Positions 55,801-64,000 of a DNA stretch of 64,000 nt are shown piece by piece (within the stretch, counting starts at the first letter, position 1; the number at the start of each line of letters is the position of its first letter). Under the pieces are notes generated by a model, which saw only the letters and a list, made by a program, of their open reading frames with translations, did no database searches and had not been told where the DNA came from. The stretch lies in the NCBI GenBank assembly GCA_963576735.1, contig OY755183.1, positions 18,061,213 through 18,125,212 of the forward strand, given 5' to 3'. This DNA is from Bedellia somnulentella. Its lineage: Eukaryota; Arthropoda; Insecta; Lepidoptera; Bedelliidae. A program made the translations under genes and the position numbers.

Positions 55801-58800
55801 AATAAGCTCCTATCCAACGCACGAATGCAACAAAAATATAAGATATCGCCCTACCGCTCCTATGACTTATGATCGAGTTTGCACGGACGAAATTATTCTA
55901 GTATAATAACCAGTATTTGGTTTTATTAATTTGATACCGCGATGTACTAGTCGTCGATTATATTACTACAGTCTAGTAGTAATATAATCTTGCAGTGTGA
56001 ATGAGATGCCTTATGTGTGCAAATAAGTCTGATAAGTGTGAGCGAGCATTAAATATAATTCGAATGTTTTTGTTTATGAAAACCTCGTGTGGGGATTATT
56101 ACTAATAAATAAAGAGAAGAAAAATGTCGACACCGGGGGGGATCGAGCCCGCGACCTTCGGGTATACGCCCCCATCGCTCTGCCAATTGAGCTACAGTGT
56201 CAATGACTACCAGACAAAATTCTTCTATCCTTTGTTTCTTTGACACTTTTGAAGTAGCCTACCTCCAAATTTATTACAAATTAGGAAAGAAAAATCGAAC
56301 AGCATATACGCCCCCGTCTCGTGTCGAAAATTTTCTTTCCTTTATTTATTAGTAACGTGACCATATATTAAAATAATTATATATATGTATAGATTAACTT
56401 ACCAATGATACCCACGACCAGTTTGTTATCGTCCACACCGAGTAGCAAGGAGTAGTCCATGACGCAATGGTTGGCGAGGAACAGAGTGTCTCTGTCTACC
56501 GCCGACCACAATACGGTCGCGGTGTGCGATTGCAGGTAGAACTGGCGCTCCCAACGCACTGAGGAAATTATGGGTTTGAGGTGTCGAATTATATATCGAA
56601 CATCAAGCGCGGATCTAGGCATATGGGCAAGATGGGCATGACCACAACCTTAATAGACCTACAAACCCACAGTTTTAGGGTGTGTTGATAGCATAATGGT
56701 ACTAACGCTATGGCCAAGAAATTTTAAAGTGCCTTTGCCCACAACCTTTTTTGAGGGCTGGATAGGCCCTTGTTGAACATACGTGCTCACGGTTATAAAT
56801 CCATAAAAGGGAGCCAAAGTTTCAGAATCAGCTATTCTTTAGGCACTTTTGGAAGTTTTTAAGGATAAGATAATAAAAACAAAGTATTAGTGATGGATTC
56901 TTTGGAAGGATGGACGACATCTTCATCGTCAAAGGCGATAAAAATGCGGGATTTAAGTGTTTCTTCAGAGAAGTTACTGGACACTCATCAAATATGCTTT
57001 GCTTGATTTTTTTTCCAATTCGATTCCCAAAAACAGCTGGATTGAATTATTTTTGGTTTCAACTGGTTGGTTCGAAGTTGTTTAGATTTTTTAGGAAAAT
57101 TTTTCCTGATGGGCAAGTAATATTTTATATACGCAATATCTTAAATACTTCGTAATAAATTAAACTTATAGTTTTTGTTTCGATTTTGTACATTAGTTCT
57201 CATAAACTTTAGCATCTTTTTAAAGGTTAGTCATTTCGTATCACAGATCTATTGTGCAAATGATAGTATAAGTTATAGCAGCTATACGTACAATGCAGCA
57301 GGTTCTCGTCCATGAGCACGTGGTCGGCGCTGAGGCGGTTCCTGCTGGAGCCCTTGAGGTCGAACCTGCGGGCGGCGGCGTGGCGGCCGTACAGCACGTT
57401 CTCCATGACGAGCACGCCGCTGTGCGCGCCGCCCACGCCGAACACGCCCACGATGCGCGCTGGGGGGGAACTTATTTAGATACATACATATACTCACGGC
57501 TATAAATCACATGAAGGGGTAGCCAGAGCTAGGGAACTAGAAATTGCTCAGCCACTTTTGGAAGTAGCGTGGGGAAAAGATGGTGAATTAACGGGTTTTG
57601 GTGATGGGTTTAAAAGCCCCAATACCGTTAATCGCCTCTTACGAACACCCACCGGAAGAAATGGGGTAGTGCTATTCTGAGTCGGCACTACACAGCAAAT
57701 TATATAAAAATATATAGATGAAATGTTAAATTAAAGATAAATAAATAAAGTCGAAAAAAATACTAAAATATAAAATGGTTATACAACAACAAAGCAAAAC
57801 TAAAAGTATAACATTTAGTTAAAAATAATATGTACCATTTCTTCCAGTGGGTGTACGTAAAAAGTGACTAACGGTATTGGGGGTTTAAGAGATTTTTGGA
57901 CGATGCAGTTAAAAACCTATCACCAACAGCCTTTATTTTACTATCTTTTCCCCACTTATCTTTCAAAAAGTGCCTGAAGAATTTCTAATTCCTTAGCTCT
58001 GGCTACTCCTTCTAGGGATTTATGGCCGTGTTTATATGTATGTAAAGATAAAAAACAAAATGCATAAGAAAATTTTAAATAGTATGAACAGGATGAATTT
58101 ATAGAACTAATATGCCCCCACAAACCATATGTAATTGCTAATATAATCGCAAGAAATAAAACAACCATAAATGAATTACTTTTGAAATTTGCTCTTAAAC
58201 TGCCAATAATGGCACTTAAGCCTAAATAGTAAATAGAACATGGATGCTTTATAAAATTACTAACTGACCCGACAGACTTCGTACTGTCAAATTTGCTTAT
58301 GACAAAGCTTAAGGAGTTTTTTAAATTAATTTAATAAAACCTCAAAAATTGTAGCCTATGTGTTATTCTGATGTATAAGCTATATTGTGGTAAAGTTTCA
58401 TTCAAATCCATTCAGTAGTTTTTACGTGAAAGAGTAACAAACATCCATACTTACAAACTTTCGCCTTTATAATATTAATAGGATATCATTATATATACAT
58501 ATACTCATGCCGTTTTTTGCCATTGGGGTATGAAAAGACTACCAATCACCACTTTGTACGGTCCTTGCAAACCTCTCAATATTAATCTACATTCATCAAT
58601 CTTTTCATATAGATATTTTAATATTCAATATATTATCCAATTTATTAAAAAAAATAGATTATGATACAAGCCAGCGAAATAAGACATTTGGGCCAAAACA
58701 TTTAAAAACCTGAGCGCTGCTATAACTTATTGTTTATATGTATCACACAACTTGATACGCGACATGATAGTCCAGTGGGTAGAACACCCGCCCGAAAACA

Positions 58801-59502
58801 GAAGGGCGTGAGTTCCAATCCTGGGACAGGCCTTCACCAATTTGTCTTTTCTAAAGTCATATGTGTGGTTAATTTATCATGGTTGCTAACGGTGAGGGAA
58901 AACATCGTGAGGAAACCCACATGGCTGAGTTGTACTTAGTCATGTGACAGTGTATTCGTACAAAACGGCGATAGGCCTGCCCCCTATCACGTGAGTACAC
59001 TGTCTAAGCAAAACGTGGGTACCTTCTCTGGAAACTAGATGGCGCTTGCCATGTTAGTTCAGGAGTATTGGTACCTCTGCCAACCCCTTCGGGGATAAAC
59101 GGCGTGAACGTTTATGTTATGTATCACACAATTATTTTCTTCAAGATTGTAAAAACCATTTACTACTTATTAAACAAACTTGATAAAGAAGAAAAATAGC
59201 GGCTAAAGTAGCAGTCATAGCCAACCATTTTATAATTATTGAAATACGAATGAAATTGCTGATCATTAAAAAACACCTAATAAGAATCAACATTATAATA
59301 CAAAATAATTTGAGAACGAATACAGAATACTAAAAAAGTATCCATGATTTTTTATAATTAAAAATATCGTATAAATTCTTACCCAGTAGGGTAGGCAGCT
59401 TGTTGAGGCGGCACGTGGTGACGTAGTTGAAGTAGTGCGGCGCGAACTCTAAGAACTGCTGCCATTCCGGCTTCGTCATCTCCTTCAGCACGTATCTGTC
59501 GT
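46431..59502 (-). CDS. PIKFYVE: PIKfyve/Fab1 1-phosphatidylinositol-3-phosphate 5-kinase, C-terminal exons
   Basis: Complement of join 46431-46618, 56403-56558, 57292-57459, 59383-59502; phases agree at every junction and all introns are GT-AG. In order: EWQQFLEFAPHYFNYV, RIVGVFGVGG, VLVMENVLYGR, FDLKGSSRNRL, DENLL, CVMDYSLLLGVDDN, VVGII-DYIRTFTWDKKLE, the PTVVSPASYRARF activation loop, then the stop. These are the defining motifs of the type III PIP kinase catalytic domain, which phosphorylates PI3P at position 5 on endosomes. About 210 residues are covered; the FYVE, DEP, chaperonin-like and N-lobe parts must lie beyond 64000. The exons are GC-rich against AT-rich introns. The 9.8-kb last intron holds most of the nested transposons. 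Confidence 0.93.
46619..46928. other. PIKfyve last intron, unassigned part
   Basis: Intron DNA between the last exon and the RTE LINE; nothing recognised. Confidence 0.4.
46929..48990 (+). pseudogene. RTE-clade LINE ORF2, first part
   Basis: The leader reads GGAKNPRQRSG and ATYNMRTLRTNEKL. Endonuclease: VIQEYAPTSTHFNDEVENMY, FTIVMGDFNAILGKR, WTWMSPNGVTKNEIDF. Linker to about 48332. RT: NNKAAGEDGITAELK, NYRPISLLSHRLISRVITNR, EQAGFRKDFGT, LVDYEKAFDSIE. Numerous frameshifts. Cut at 48990 by a 6.1-kb insertion and resumed at 55123. Antisense to PIKfyve in its last intron. Confidence 0.85.
48614..48697 (+). repeat. 42-bp tandem duplication within the RTE ORF
   Basis: Two imperfect copies of a unit starting tggaacaggagcgtgg and containing ttttctttaagaaggg. 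In frame, so it repeats WNRS...LFFKKG. Confidence 0.85.
49833..49860. repeat. (TA)n microsatellite
   Basis: Near-pure at repeat, followed to 49960 by further ata-rich sequence; possibly the 3' tail region of the adjoining minus-strand LINE. Confidence 0.8.
49955..50535 (-). pseudogene. LINE ORF2 C-terminal fragment
   Basis: The minus strand with a shift reads RSILEYASQVWNPQYQNYI, RIESIQKRFLRYLEYKTG, CKRHHLLPLEYRRKIADVDY, stop at 49975. Same family as the LINE at 60541-64000. 5'-truncated. Confidence 0.75.
50797..51487. mobile_element. Inverted-end element, class uncertain
   Basis: Left end agtaggcttggg and right end (reverse complement) agtaggtctggc; both ends contain gattcgaatca and, further in, ccttaaccgg-type motifs. 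No ORF. Perhaps a hAT-like MITE. GC-rich DNA at 50640-50796 beside it is unassigned. Confidence 0.4.
52155..53040 (-). pseudogene. Unassigned protein of the long-TIR element, with decay
   Basis: The minus strand reads RSVDTDIIAIMLAHMHHL, LTGTGNNLRYVDLTTIHAEL, then SLPGFHAITGCDYNPALFRK. A stop follows at 52768. A second stretch (52576-52310) has SELLQQFLRANYICTIWNNA and ENDQYHFKWFEGDQLPNYVS. After a likely intron (52241-52310), a last exon reads ENDEEGDIDDDQSTD and ends in an Asp-rich tail near 52155. The LPxFHAxTGCDxxxxFxxKGK pattern is one I know from uncharacterised repeat-encoded proteins in animals, not from a named transposase. Confidence 0.5.
53342..54632 (+). mobile_element. Mariner transposon, structurally complete
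   Basis: 27-bp perfect terminal inverted repeats (outer bases cgagggctgctatttatgta), flanked by TA at 53340-53341 and 54633-54634, 1291 bp. The unoccupied site is visible in the opposite arm of the surrounding long-TIR element, which confirms the boundaries. Confidence 0.95.
53515..54567 (+). CDS. Mariner transposase, uninterrupted (350 aa)
   Basis: Start ATG 53515 in caccatgg; an upstream in-frame TTG is not a start. The N-terminal helix-turn-helix pair includes TVYHWFSEFNRG and HVTYREIEASLGIS, then the linker motif WIPHNL. The catalytic triad: D of TGDESW, D of HHDNASCH, and D of LAPNDF with 34 residues between the last two (D,D34D). Also YSPDLAPNDFYLF. Full family length with no stop or shift, so activity is possible. 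Confidence 0.95.
   Translation: MDLTREHFRAMIFYDFRRGLTQKQCIDQLTSTFGDEAPSKTTVYHWFSEFNRGRSKLTDEIKEGRPKTVVVPQNIDAVRELITQDRHVTYREIEASLGISMTSIHKILHEHLAVKKICSRWIPHNLSIDQKQARVDWCKEMLKKYNRGASKAVYNIYTGDESWIYAYDPETKQQSTVWVFQDEPNPTKVIRAKSTLKQMVACFFGINGHVATVPLENRKTVNSEWYTTICLPEVFEQIRKTNRQRRIILHHDNASCHRSAVTTQFLEAQKIELTGHPPYSPDLAPNDFYLFPNVKKKLRGQRFSSREEAVDAFKMHVLEIPQSEWKKCYENWFQRMQKCIDLSGEYFEKQ
55123..55800 (+). pseudogene. RTE-clade LINE ORF2, second part
   Basis: Continues RT: ITYPIQSQ-stop-GVRQGDV, KLLDWEGLGININGEYITHL, RFADDIVVMAE, VGLKMNMDKTKIM, then shifted frames TQLDWAAFGK and QCVLPVMTYGTETWPLT. Truncated before the terminal WFGHVERM part. The stop at about 55222 and frameshifts make it dead. 55801-56063 to its right is unassigned. 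Confidence 0.85.
56064..56355 (-). repeat. SINE-B, antisense, with inverted end
   Basis: tRNA-like domain at 56128-56201 (minus). The left end has actaataaataaagagaag and the right end its inverted form (tttcctttatttattag). A second scrap of the tRNA-like domain (atatacgcccccgtctcg) lies near 56305. Confidence 0.65.
56403..56558 (-). CDS. PIKFYVE: PIKfyve penultimate exon
   Basis: Acceptor cctcag, donor gtaagt (minus). Encodes ERQFYLQSHTATVLW and the MDYSLL catalytic block. Confidence 0.93.
56781..56910 (-). repeat. SINE-A, degenerate copy
   Basis: ctcacggttataaatcc, then diverged. Further right, 56911-57291 is unassigned PIKfyve intron DNA. Confidence 0.5.
57292..57459 (-). CDS. PIKFYVE: PIKfyve antepenultimate exon
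   Basis: Acceptor cccccag, donor gtacgt (minus). Encodes VMENVLYGR, FDLKGSSRNR and DENLL. Strongly GC-rich. Confidence 0.93.
57481..57701 (-). repeat. SINE-A with internal deletion
   Basis: From the acatac tail to cggcactacacagcaaatt, about 40 bp shorter than the full unit (part of the gcatcgccc segment is missing). It begins about 20 bp from the PIKfyve acceptor at 57460. Confidence 0.75.
57833..58045 (+). repeat. SINE-A, sense
   Basis: Starts within the unit (ttccagtgggtgtacgta) and ends gccgtgtttatatgtatgta. It makes an inverted pair with 57481-57701. Confidence 0.75.
58259..58483 (+). repeat. Dispersed repeat F, complete-looking copy
   Basis: Nearly identical to 10452-10693, from actaactgacccgacagac to aatattaatagga. 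Confidence 0.65.
58492..58612 (-). repeat. RTE 3'-tail fragment, antisense
   Basis: acatatactcatgccg followed by accactttgtacggtcc, the 3' end of the RTE LINE, diverged. Confidence 0.6.
58751..59117 (+). repeat. SINE-C with 14-bp target-site duplication
   Basis: Flanked by tatgtatcacacaa at 58737-58750 and 59118-59131. The tRNA-like head begins near 58762 (catgatagtccagtgggtag; B-box-like gagttccaatcc); the 3' end is accccttcggggataaacgg then cgtgaacgtttatg. The variable duplications (10, 11 and 14 bp at three loci) are typical of LINE-driven SINE insertion. Confidence 0.85.
59132..59382. other. PIKfyve intron, unassigned
   Basis: AT-rich; no recognised feature. Confidence 0.4.
59383..59502 (-). 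CDS. PIKFYVE: PIKfyve exon encoding the kinase N-lobe segment
   Basis: Acceptor tgcag, donor gtaag (minus). Encodes DRYVLKEMTKPEWQQF and CRLNKLPTLL. Its first codon needs a G from an upstream exon outside the window. Confidence 0.9.
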
Positions 59503-59756
59503 CTGCACAAACAAATACTAGATATTATTCGATTTCATTTATATACGTATCTATTGCTTTGTATAACAGCAGGAACCGGACGAGCGGCTAAATTTCAAAA
59601 CCCTTAAAAACGGAGGCAGCTTGATGGAGTGAACGGGTTTTATAGCGCTTCATCACTTCTTTCTTAGGCTTTTTCTAGAAAAACCTGGTAGGGTACTTTG
59701 ATTGGGTTTCTTATGTATAAATAAATATAAGGATAAGGTTGTTTTAGTTGCTCAAA

Positions 59757-60014
59757 ATACATACATATACTCACGGCTATAAATCCCTAGAAGGGGTAGC
59801 CAGAGCTAAGGAATTAGAAATTCCTTTGCCACTTTTGGAAAGTTGAGTGGGATTGGACTTTTGAAGTTGAAGGTAAAAGAAAGGCTGTTGGTGATGGGTC
59901 TCTAACCGCATCGCCCAAAAATCCCTTAAAAGCCCCAATAACATTAGTCGCCTCTTACGTACACCCACTGGAAGAAATGGGGTAGTGCTATTCTAAGCCG
60001 ACACTACACAGCAC
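59757..60014 (-). repeat. SINE-A, near full-length antisense
   Basis: From the acatacatatactcacggc tail to gccgacactacacagc. The minus frame 59777-59968 is a shadow of it. Around it, 59503-59756 and 60015-60540 show no gene. Confidence 0.8.
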
Positions 60015-60550
60015 ATAATGTCAATCATCAATATAAAAATAAACCAACATATAAACCCTCAAAAGAAAAGTGCCTGATAATCATTCTGAAATCACTTCTC
60101 ATGGATATCGAAAGAAGCTATTTAAAATATGGAGTTGTAACATTATTTTCCTTAATAGGTTGTTTGTTTTTGTATAACTATGTTTGACTCAATTATAATT
60201 ATATTTGGACGAAACACTGCAATATCTATGCCCGTAAGGCTGAGAACTGTCCTATGTTACATATTCGTACTCCTGCGGATTTTCAAAAAAAAATATGATT
60301 TGTATTTATAACGCAATTGCGTTAGTATCTTTCATCGTATCTTTTTGTATAAATATATCTATTTTACTCTTGCTCGCATTCACCACTCTTCACACACGTA
60401 TACACATCACACACTTAAATTCCTCCGTCAAACCTTTAAATTGGTTTAGGTTTCATTTTAGACCCACCACTTTCACCTATGACGCAGTACCTACAATCTC
60501 CATAAATTATATTTATTTCTACATTCGCAACTATTAACAATTTTAGTATA

Positions 60551-61659
60551 TATTACCAAAACGTCCGTGGGCTGAGAACCAAAACATTAGACTTATATAA
60601 TAGCATTTTATGTAATAATTTTGATATTATTATAATTACTGAAACTTGGCTCGTGGATGGTGTCCTTGATTCGGAATTATGTGACGATAGGTACGACGTA
60701 TTCCGACTGGACCGCGACCGCGCTACCGCAGGTAGAAAAGATGGTGGCGGTGTCATGGTCATTGTCCGTCGATCATTGAATGCAGTTCCACGTCCAGAGT
60801 GGACAACGTCCTGTACCGAATGTCTATGGGTCACTATACCAGCCAAGGTTCTTCGTGGTAGTACTAATGACCTACATGTATGTGCTGCATACCTACCTGA
60901 AAAAATGGGTCGTACTCCTATTCTCCATCTTCACATAAACAACATAATTTCGTCCGTCGCCGCTACTAAAACGTTACATTCGAATGCCAACTTGATAATA
61001 GCTGGAGATTTCAATCTGCACTGTTTACGCTGGTCACCCTCTGGGGTTGAGCATCTCCGTAGAGAACTGTTATCCGTCCAAGAAGCAGCCACTGATCTCA
61101 TAGATGAATTCCAAGCCTCCAAGCTCTTGAACTATATCAATATAATACTATCTCTAATGGCAGCGGACACACTCTTGACTTGATCTTTAGCAATTTTGCT
61201 TTGGAACTGACTCGCTCTCCTGTCCCACTGATAAAAGAAGATATTGCACATCCATCTTTGGAAATCCTTGCCAATGATCTCATAGCGCTCCCTCTTCCAG
61301 AAGCCAATTGTACTAGGTATCGTTTTCGTAGAGGTGACTATGATGCTATTTGCAGTGTGCTCAATGAATCTAACTGGTCTACGATTTTGTCTGCTGGTTC
61401 GGTCGATGATGCGGTTAAATTATTTTATGACATTATTCACGAAACCATTAGTAAGCATATCCCACTGGATACTAGAAGAAAAACCTCTCAGTACCCTGTA
61501 TGGTTTAGCAAGTCACTCATAAAAATCGCAAGAGAAAAAGCCAATATTCACAAAAAATGGAAACTTTATAAAAACCCACTTGATTATGCAGAATTCTCCC
61601 TACTGCGCAAGAGACAGAAGATTATGCAGGATGTGTGCTTTCAACGTTACGTAGAAACA
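60551..61659 (+). pseudogene. LINE I ORF2: endonuclease and linker
   Basis: YYQNVRGLRTK, IIIITETWL, GGGVMVIVRRS, VCAAYLPE, LIIAGDFNLHCLRW; after a frameshift near 61140-61170, LDLIFSNF, then a linker ending in CFQRYVET at 61659, where the SINE interrupts the coding sequence. Confidence 0.8.
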
Positions 61660-62101
61660 TAACATAAACATTCACGCCGAATATCTCCGAAGGGAATATA
61701 TTCTTTATTTTAAGTAATAATCCCCACATGAGGTTTTCATGAACAAAAAGATTAAAATTATCCCCGAAGGGGTTGGCAGAGGAACTAATACTTTTGAACA
61801 TCACGTGACTTTGTCACCTGGTGTTCAGAGTACCCACGTTTTGCATGGCCAGTGTACTCACGTGATAGGGGGCAGGCCTATCGCCGTTTGTACGAATACA
61901 CTGTCACATGACTAAGTACAACTCAGCCATGTGGGTTTCCTCACGATGTTTTCCCTCACCGTTAACAACCATGATAAATTAACCACACATATGTCTTTAG
62001 AAAAGACAAATTGGTGTAGGCCCGACCCAGGATTTGAACACTAGTCGTTTGCACGATAACCGAGTATTCTACCCACTGGGCTATCACGGTTGTTCACTAT
62101 C
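61660..62101 (-). repeat. SINE-C insertion in LINE I, 11-bp target duplication
   Basis: acgtagaaaca at 61649-61659 and 62102-62112. Removing one target copy and the insert returns the flanking LINE frame. The tRNA-like part is diverged. A SINE-B tail piece (about 61693-61760, ccccacatgaggttttcatg) is nested within its 3' region. Confidence 0.85.
61693..61760 (+). repeat. SINE-B tail fragment nested in SINE-C
   Basis: ttctttattttaagtaataa followed by tccccacatgaggttttcat, splitting the SINE-C 3' end: the atctccgaaggg scrap lies to its left and tatccccgaaggggttggc to its right. Confidence 0.6.
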
Positions 62102-62491
62102 ACGTAGAAACAATGCAATCTAATATTAAAGTAAACCCTAAGCAACTCTGGTCTTTTGTTAAAGCTCATAGAAAAAACACAGGCTATCCACAATCTCTTG
62201 AATACAATGGAGTTCATTACTCTGATGGACCAAGCATTTGTAAAGGCTTTAATGATTTCTTCCACTCAGTGTTCAGTAAACCAGCATTATCCTATTCCTT
62301 TCCACCGCTTGCTCCACCATTCTGTGATGATGGTAATGTTATTAGCTCTTGTCAGTTCCTTCCGGACTCTATCCTAAAATTATTAAACTCACTCGACACT
62401 AATGGTGGTGGTGGCAGTGATTGTTTATTTTGTAGTGCGCTGTGCTAAACAATTATGCCACCCATTATGTATCTTATTCAATAGATCCCTT

Positions 62492-62718
62492 AATAATAAT
62501 AATATAATAATAATAAATTCTTTATTTCAGATCACTTTACAATCCATTTAAATGTTAGTAACTGTACACTTAGTCTACTGTTAGTACCTACCCTAGATAT
62601 AAAAACTATTATTTACAACATTTGCCGCCCTTGACACAATGTACCCTGAACCACTGCAGGACGTAGGGACAATCATACCTGCCAGCGATCGTGGCCAGGA
62701 CGGTGTTGGGGCTGACGA
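62492..62718 (-). repeat. LINE-like 3' end inserted in LINE I
   Basis: The minus strand carries a coding end VLATIAGRYDCPYVLQWFRV, a stop near 62610, a 3' UTR and a terminal aataaagaatttattattat tail. The flanking LINE frame continues on both sides (LFNRSL, then EGFFPTIWKKAQ). Family not recognised; only ttaa is shared at the junctions. Confidence 0.55.
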
Positions 62719-64000
62719 TTAAAGAAGGCTTTTTTCCTACGATTTGGAAGAAAGCGCAAATCCTTCCGATACACAAAAAAGGCACAAAAATAAGATCGAT
62801 AATTACAGACCGATATCTATCCTTAATGTATTTGGTAAGGTATTCGAAAAGGCTATTTATAACTGCATTTATCCGATTATTTCTCGTGGTATACCGCCAC
62901 AGCAGCACGGATTTCTCAAAGGCCGATCTACTGTAAGTAATCTGACTGAATTCCTGAACTTTGTTCTTCCTAATATGGATAAACGTAAGCAGGTTGATGT
63001 ACTCTATACTGATTTTGAGAAGGCTTTCGATCGCGTTGACCATATCATACTGCTGCGCAAACTATTCCATCTTGGAATACATGGTGACCTCCATCACTGG
63101 ATAACATCTTACGTTTCTAACAGATGTCAGGCTGTAGTTGTCGGTGGGTATAATTCGGACTTCTATTATATCCCTTCGGGTGTACCTCAGGGCTCACATT
63201 TAGGCCCTCTTTTTTACAATGCCTATCTGTATGATATTTATACAGTATTTCATGAATGCAGGTTCTTGTTGTATGCGGATGATAAAAAGGTTTTCCTTGA
63301 TGTAGCAAATAATACTGATTGCGATAAGCTACAGTCGGATTTCAATCGTCTTGCTCAGTATTATGACCAGAACAGGATCTCGGTGAATGCTAGTAAATGC
63401 GTCCAAATATCATTCACTAGAAGTCTAAACCCCGTTGTTTATAATTACTCCATCAACGACCAACCTCTCGTACGCGTTGAATCCATCCGTGACCTGGGTG
63501 TCATCCTCGACAGTAAACTTACTTTTGAAAAGCACATTGAGCATATTACGGGGCGTGCATTTCGCAACCTTGGAATTGTAATGCGCATTTCGAAGCCCTT
63601 TAACGATCTGATGTGTATAAAACAGATTTATTATGCTTACGTTAAAAGTATTCTCGAATACGCATCCAGTATCTGGTCCCCAAACTATATAACGTACATT
63701 CAACGTATAGAACGTATACAATCTAAATTTTTAAAACATCTAAACTACAGGACTCATTTTTTCGGTTGCTCATATGAGGATTCGTGTCGCAGGCATCAGC
63801 TCACTAGTCTTAAGGATCGCAGAGTTTTACTGGACATGATGCTATTACACGACATTCTCTCTGGTCGCCTTGATTCTCCATTTTTGTTGTCCCAACTGTC
63901 ATTTTGTACTCCACATCGCCGTACTCGGCACACTTCTGAAAGGCTCTTTTCTATAGCCTCTAATCATACTAATTATGCAAGGAATTCTACAATGGTTCGC
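62719..64000 (+). pseudogene. LINE I ORF2: reverse transcriptase, open to the window edge
   Basis: EGFFPTIWKKAQILPIHKKG, a one-base loss near 62790, then NYRPISILNVFGKVFEKAI, QQHGFLKGRST, YTDFEKAFDRVDH, SGVPQGSHLGPLFYNAYLYD, LLYADDKKVF, LGVILDSKLTF, SILEYASSIWSPNYITYI, NSTMVR at 64000. From ATG 62975 there are 342 codons without a stop up to the last base. Confidence 0.85.

Larger units (their letters stand above)
60541..64000 (+). mobile_element. LINE I (CR1/Jockey-group), interrupted, running off the window
   Basis: Endonuclease (60551-61180), linker (61180-61659), SINE-C insertion (61660-62101), linker continuation (62113-62491), a 227-bp LINE-tail insertion (62492-62718), then RT to the window end. 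Separate frameshifts occur near 61140, 62430 and 62790. Same family as the fragment at 49955-50535. Confidence 0.8.

Overview
This is AT-rich, intron-bearing animal nuclear DNA, and very probably moth or butterfly (Lepidoptera). The basis is the repeat content: a Dong/R4-type retrotransposon sitting in TAA repeats, RTE-type LINEs with short TATG-like tails, tRNA-derived SINEs, many CR1/Jockey-group LINEs and a mariner. The species cannot be read from the sequence.

Two host genes can be assembled exon by exon. On the + strand, seven exons between 5304 and 16863 join in frame into a 493-codon protein that looks like ENTR1 (SDCCAG3), an endosome trafficking regulator with a disordered N-terminal half and a C-terminal coiled coil. 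On the - strand, four exons between 59502 and 46431 encode the C-terminal lipid-kinase end of PIKfyve/Fab1, the enzyme that makes PI(3,5)P2 on endosomes; its upstream exons lie beyond the right edge. A third, broken coding trace at 3305-3866 is a THAP zinc-finger relic lying between 35-bp inverted repeats.

Everything else is mobile DNA, much of it nested. 561-938: a MITE-like repeat. 17.7-20.1 kb: a CR1/Jockey-group LINE. 20.1-28.35 kb: a head-to-tail array of Dong-like elements (one fragment, two nearly full copies, each frameshifted). 29.4-42.8 kb: LINE fragments in both orientations, carrying a TTA-flanked MITE, a 1.3-kb fold-back element with 609-bp arms, and a tandem SINE insertion headed by a perfect 112-bp palindrome. 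46.9-55.8 kb, inside the large PIKfyve intron: an RTE LINE split by a 6.1-kb compound insertion that contains a long-TIR DNA element of unassigned class, itself hit by a mariner with an uninterrupted transposase. 60.5-64.0 kb: another LINE, cut by a SINE with target-site duplications, whose reverse transcriptase runs off the window.

A recurring theme is shared 3' ends. A ~250-bp repeat (SINE-A, about 15 copies), a ~370-bp tRNA-derived SINE (SINE-C) and the RTE LINE all end in a similar short hairpin followed by TATGT-like repeats, which suggests that the RTE machinery moves all three. A second theme is snap-back or fold-back structure: Dong 5' ends, SINE-B junctions, and the 609-bp-arm element. 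No CRISPR array, rRNA gene or convincing functional tRNA gene was seen.
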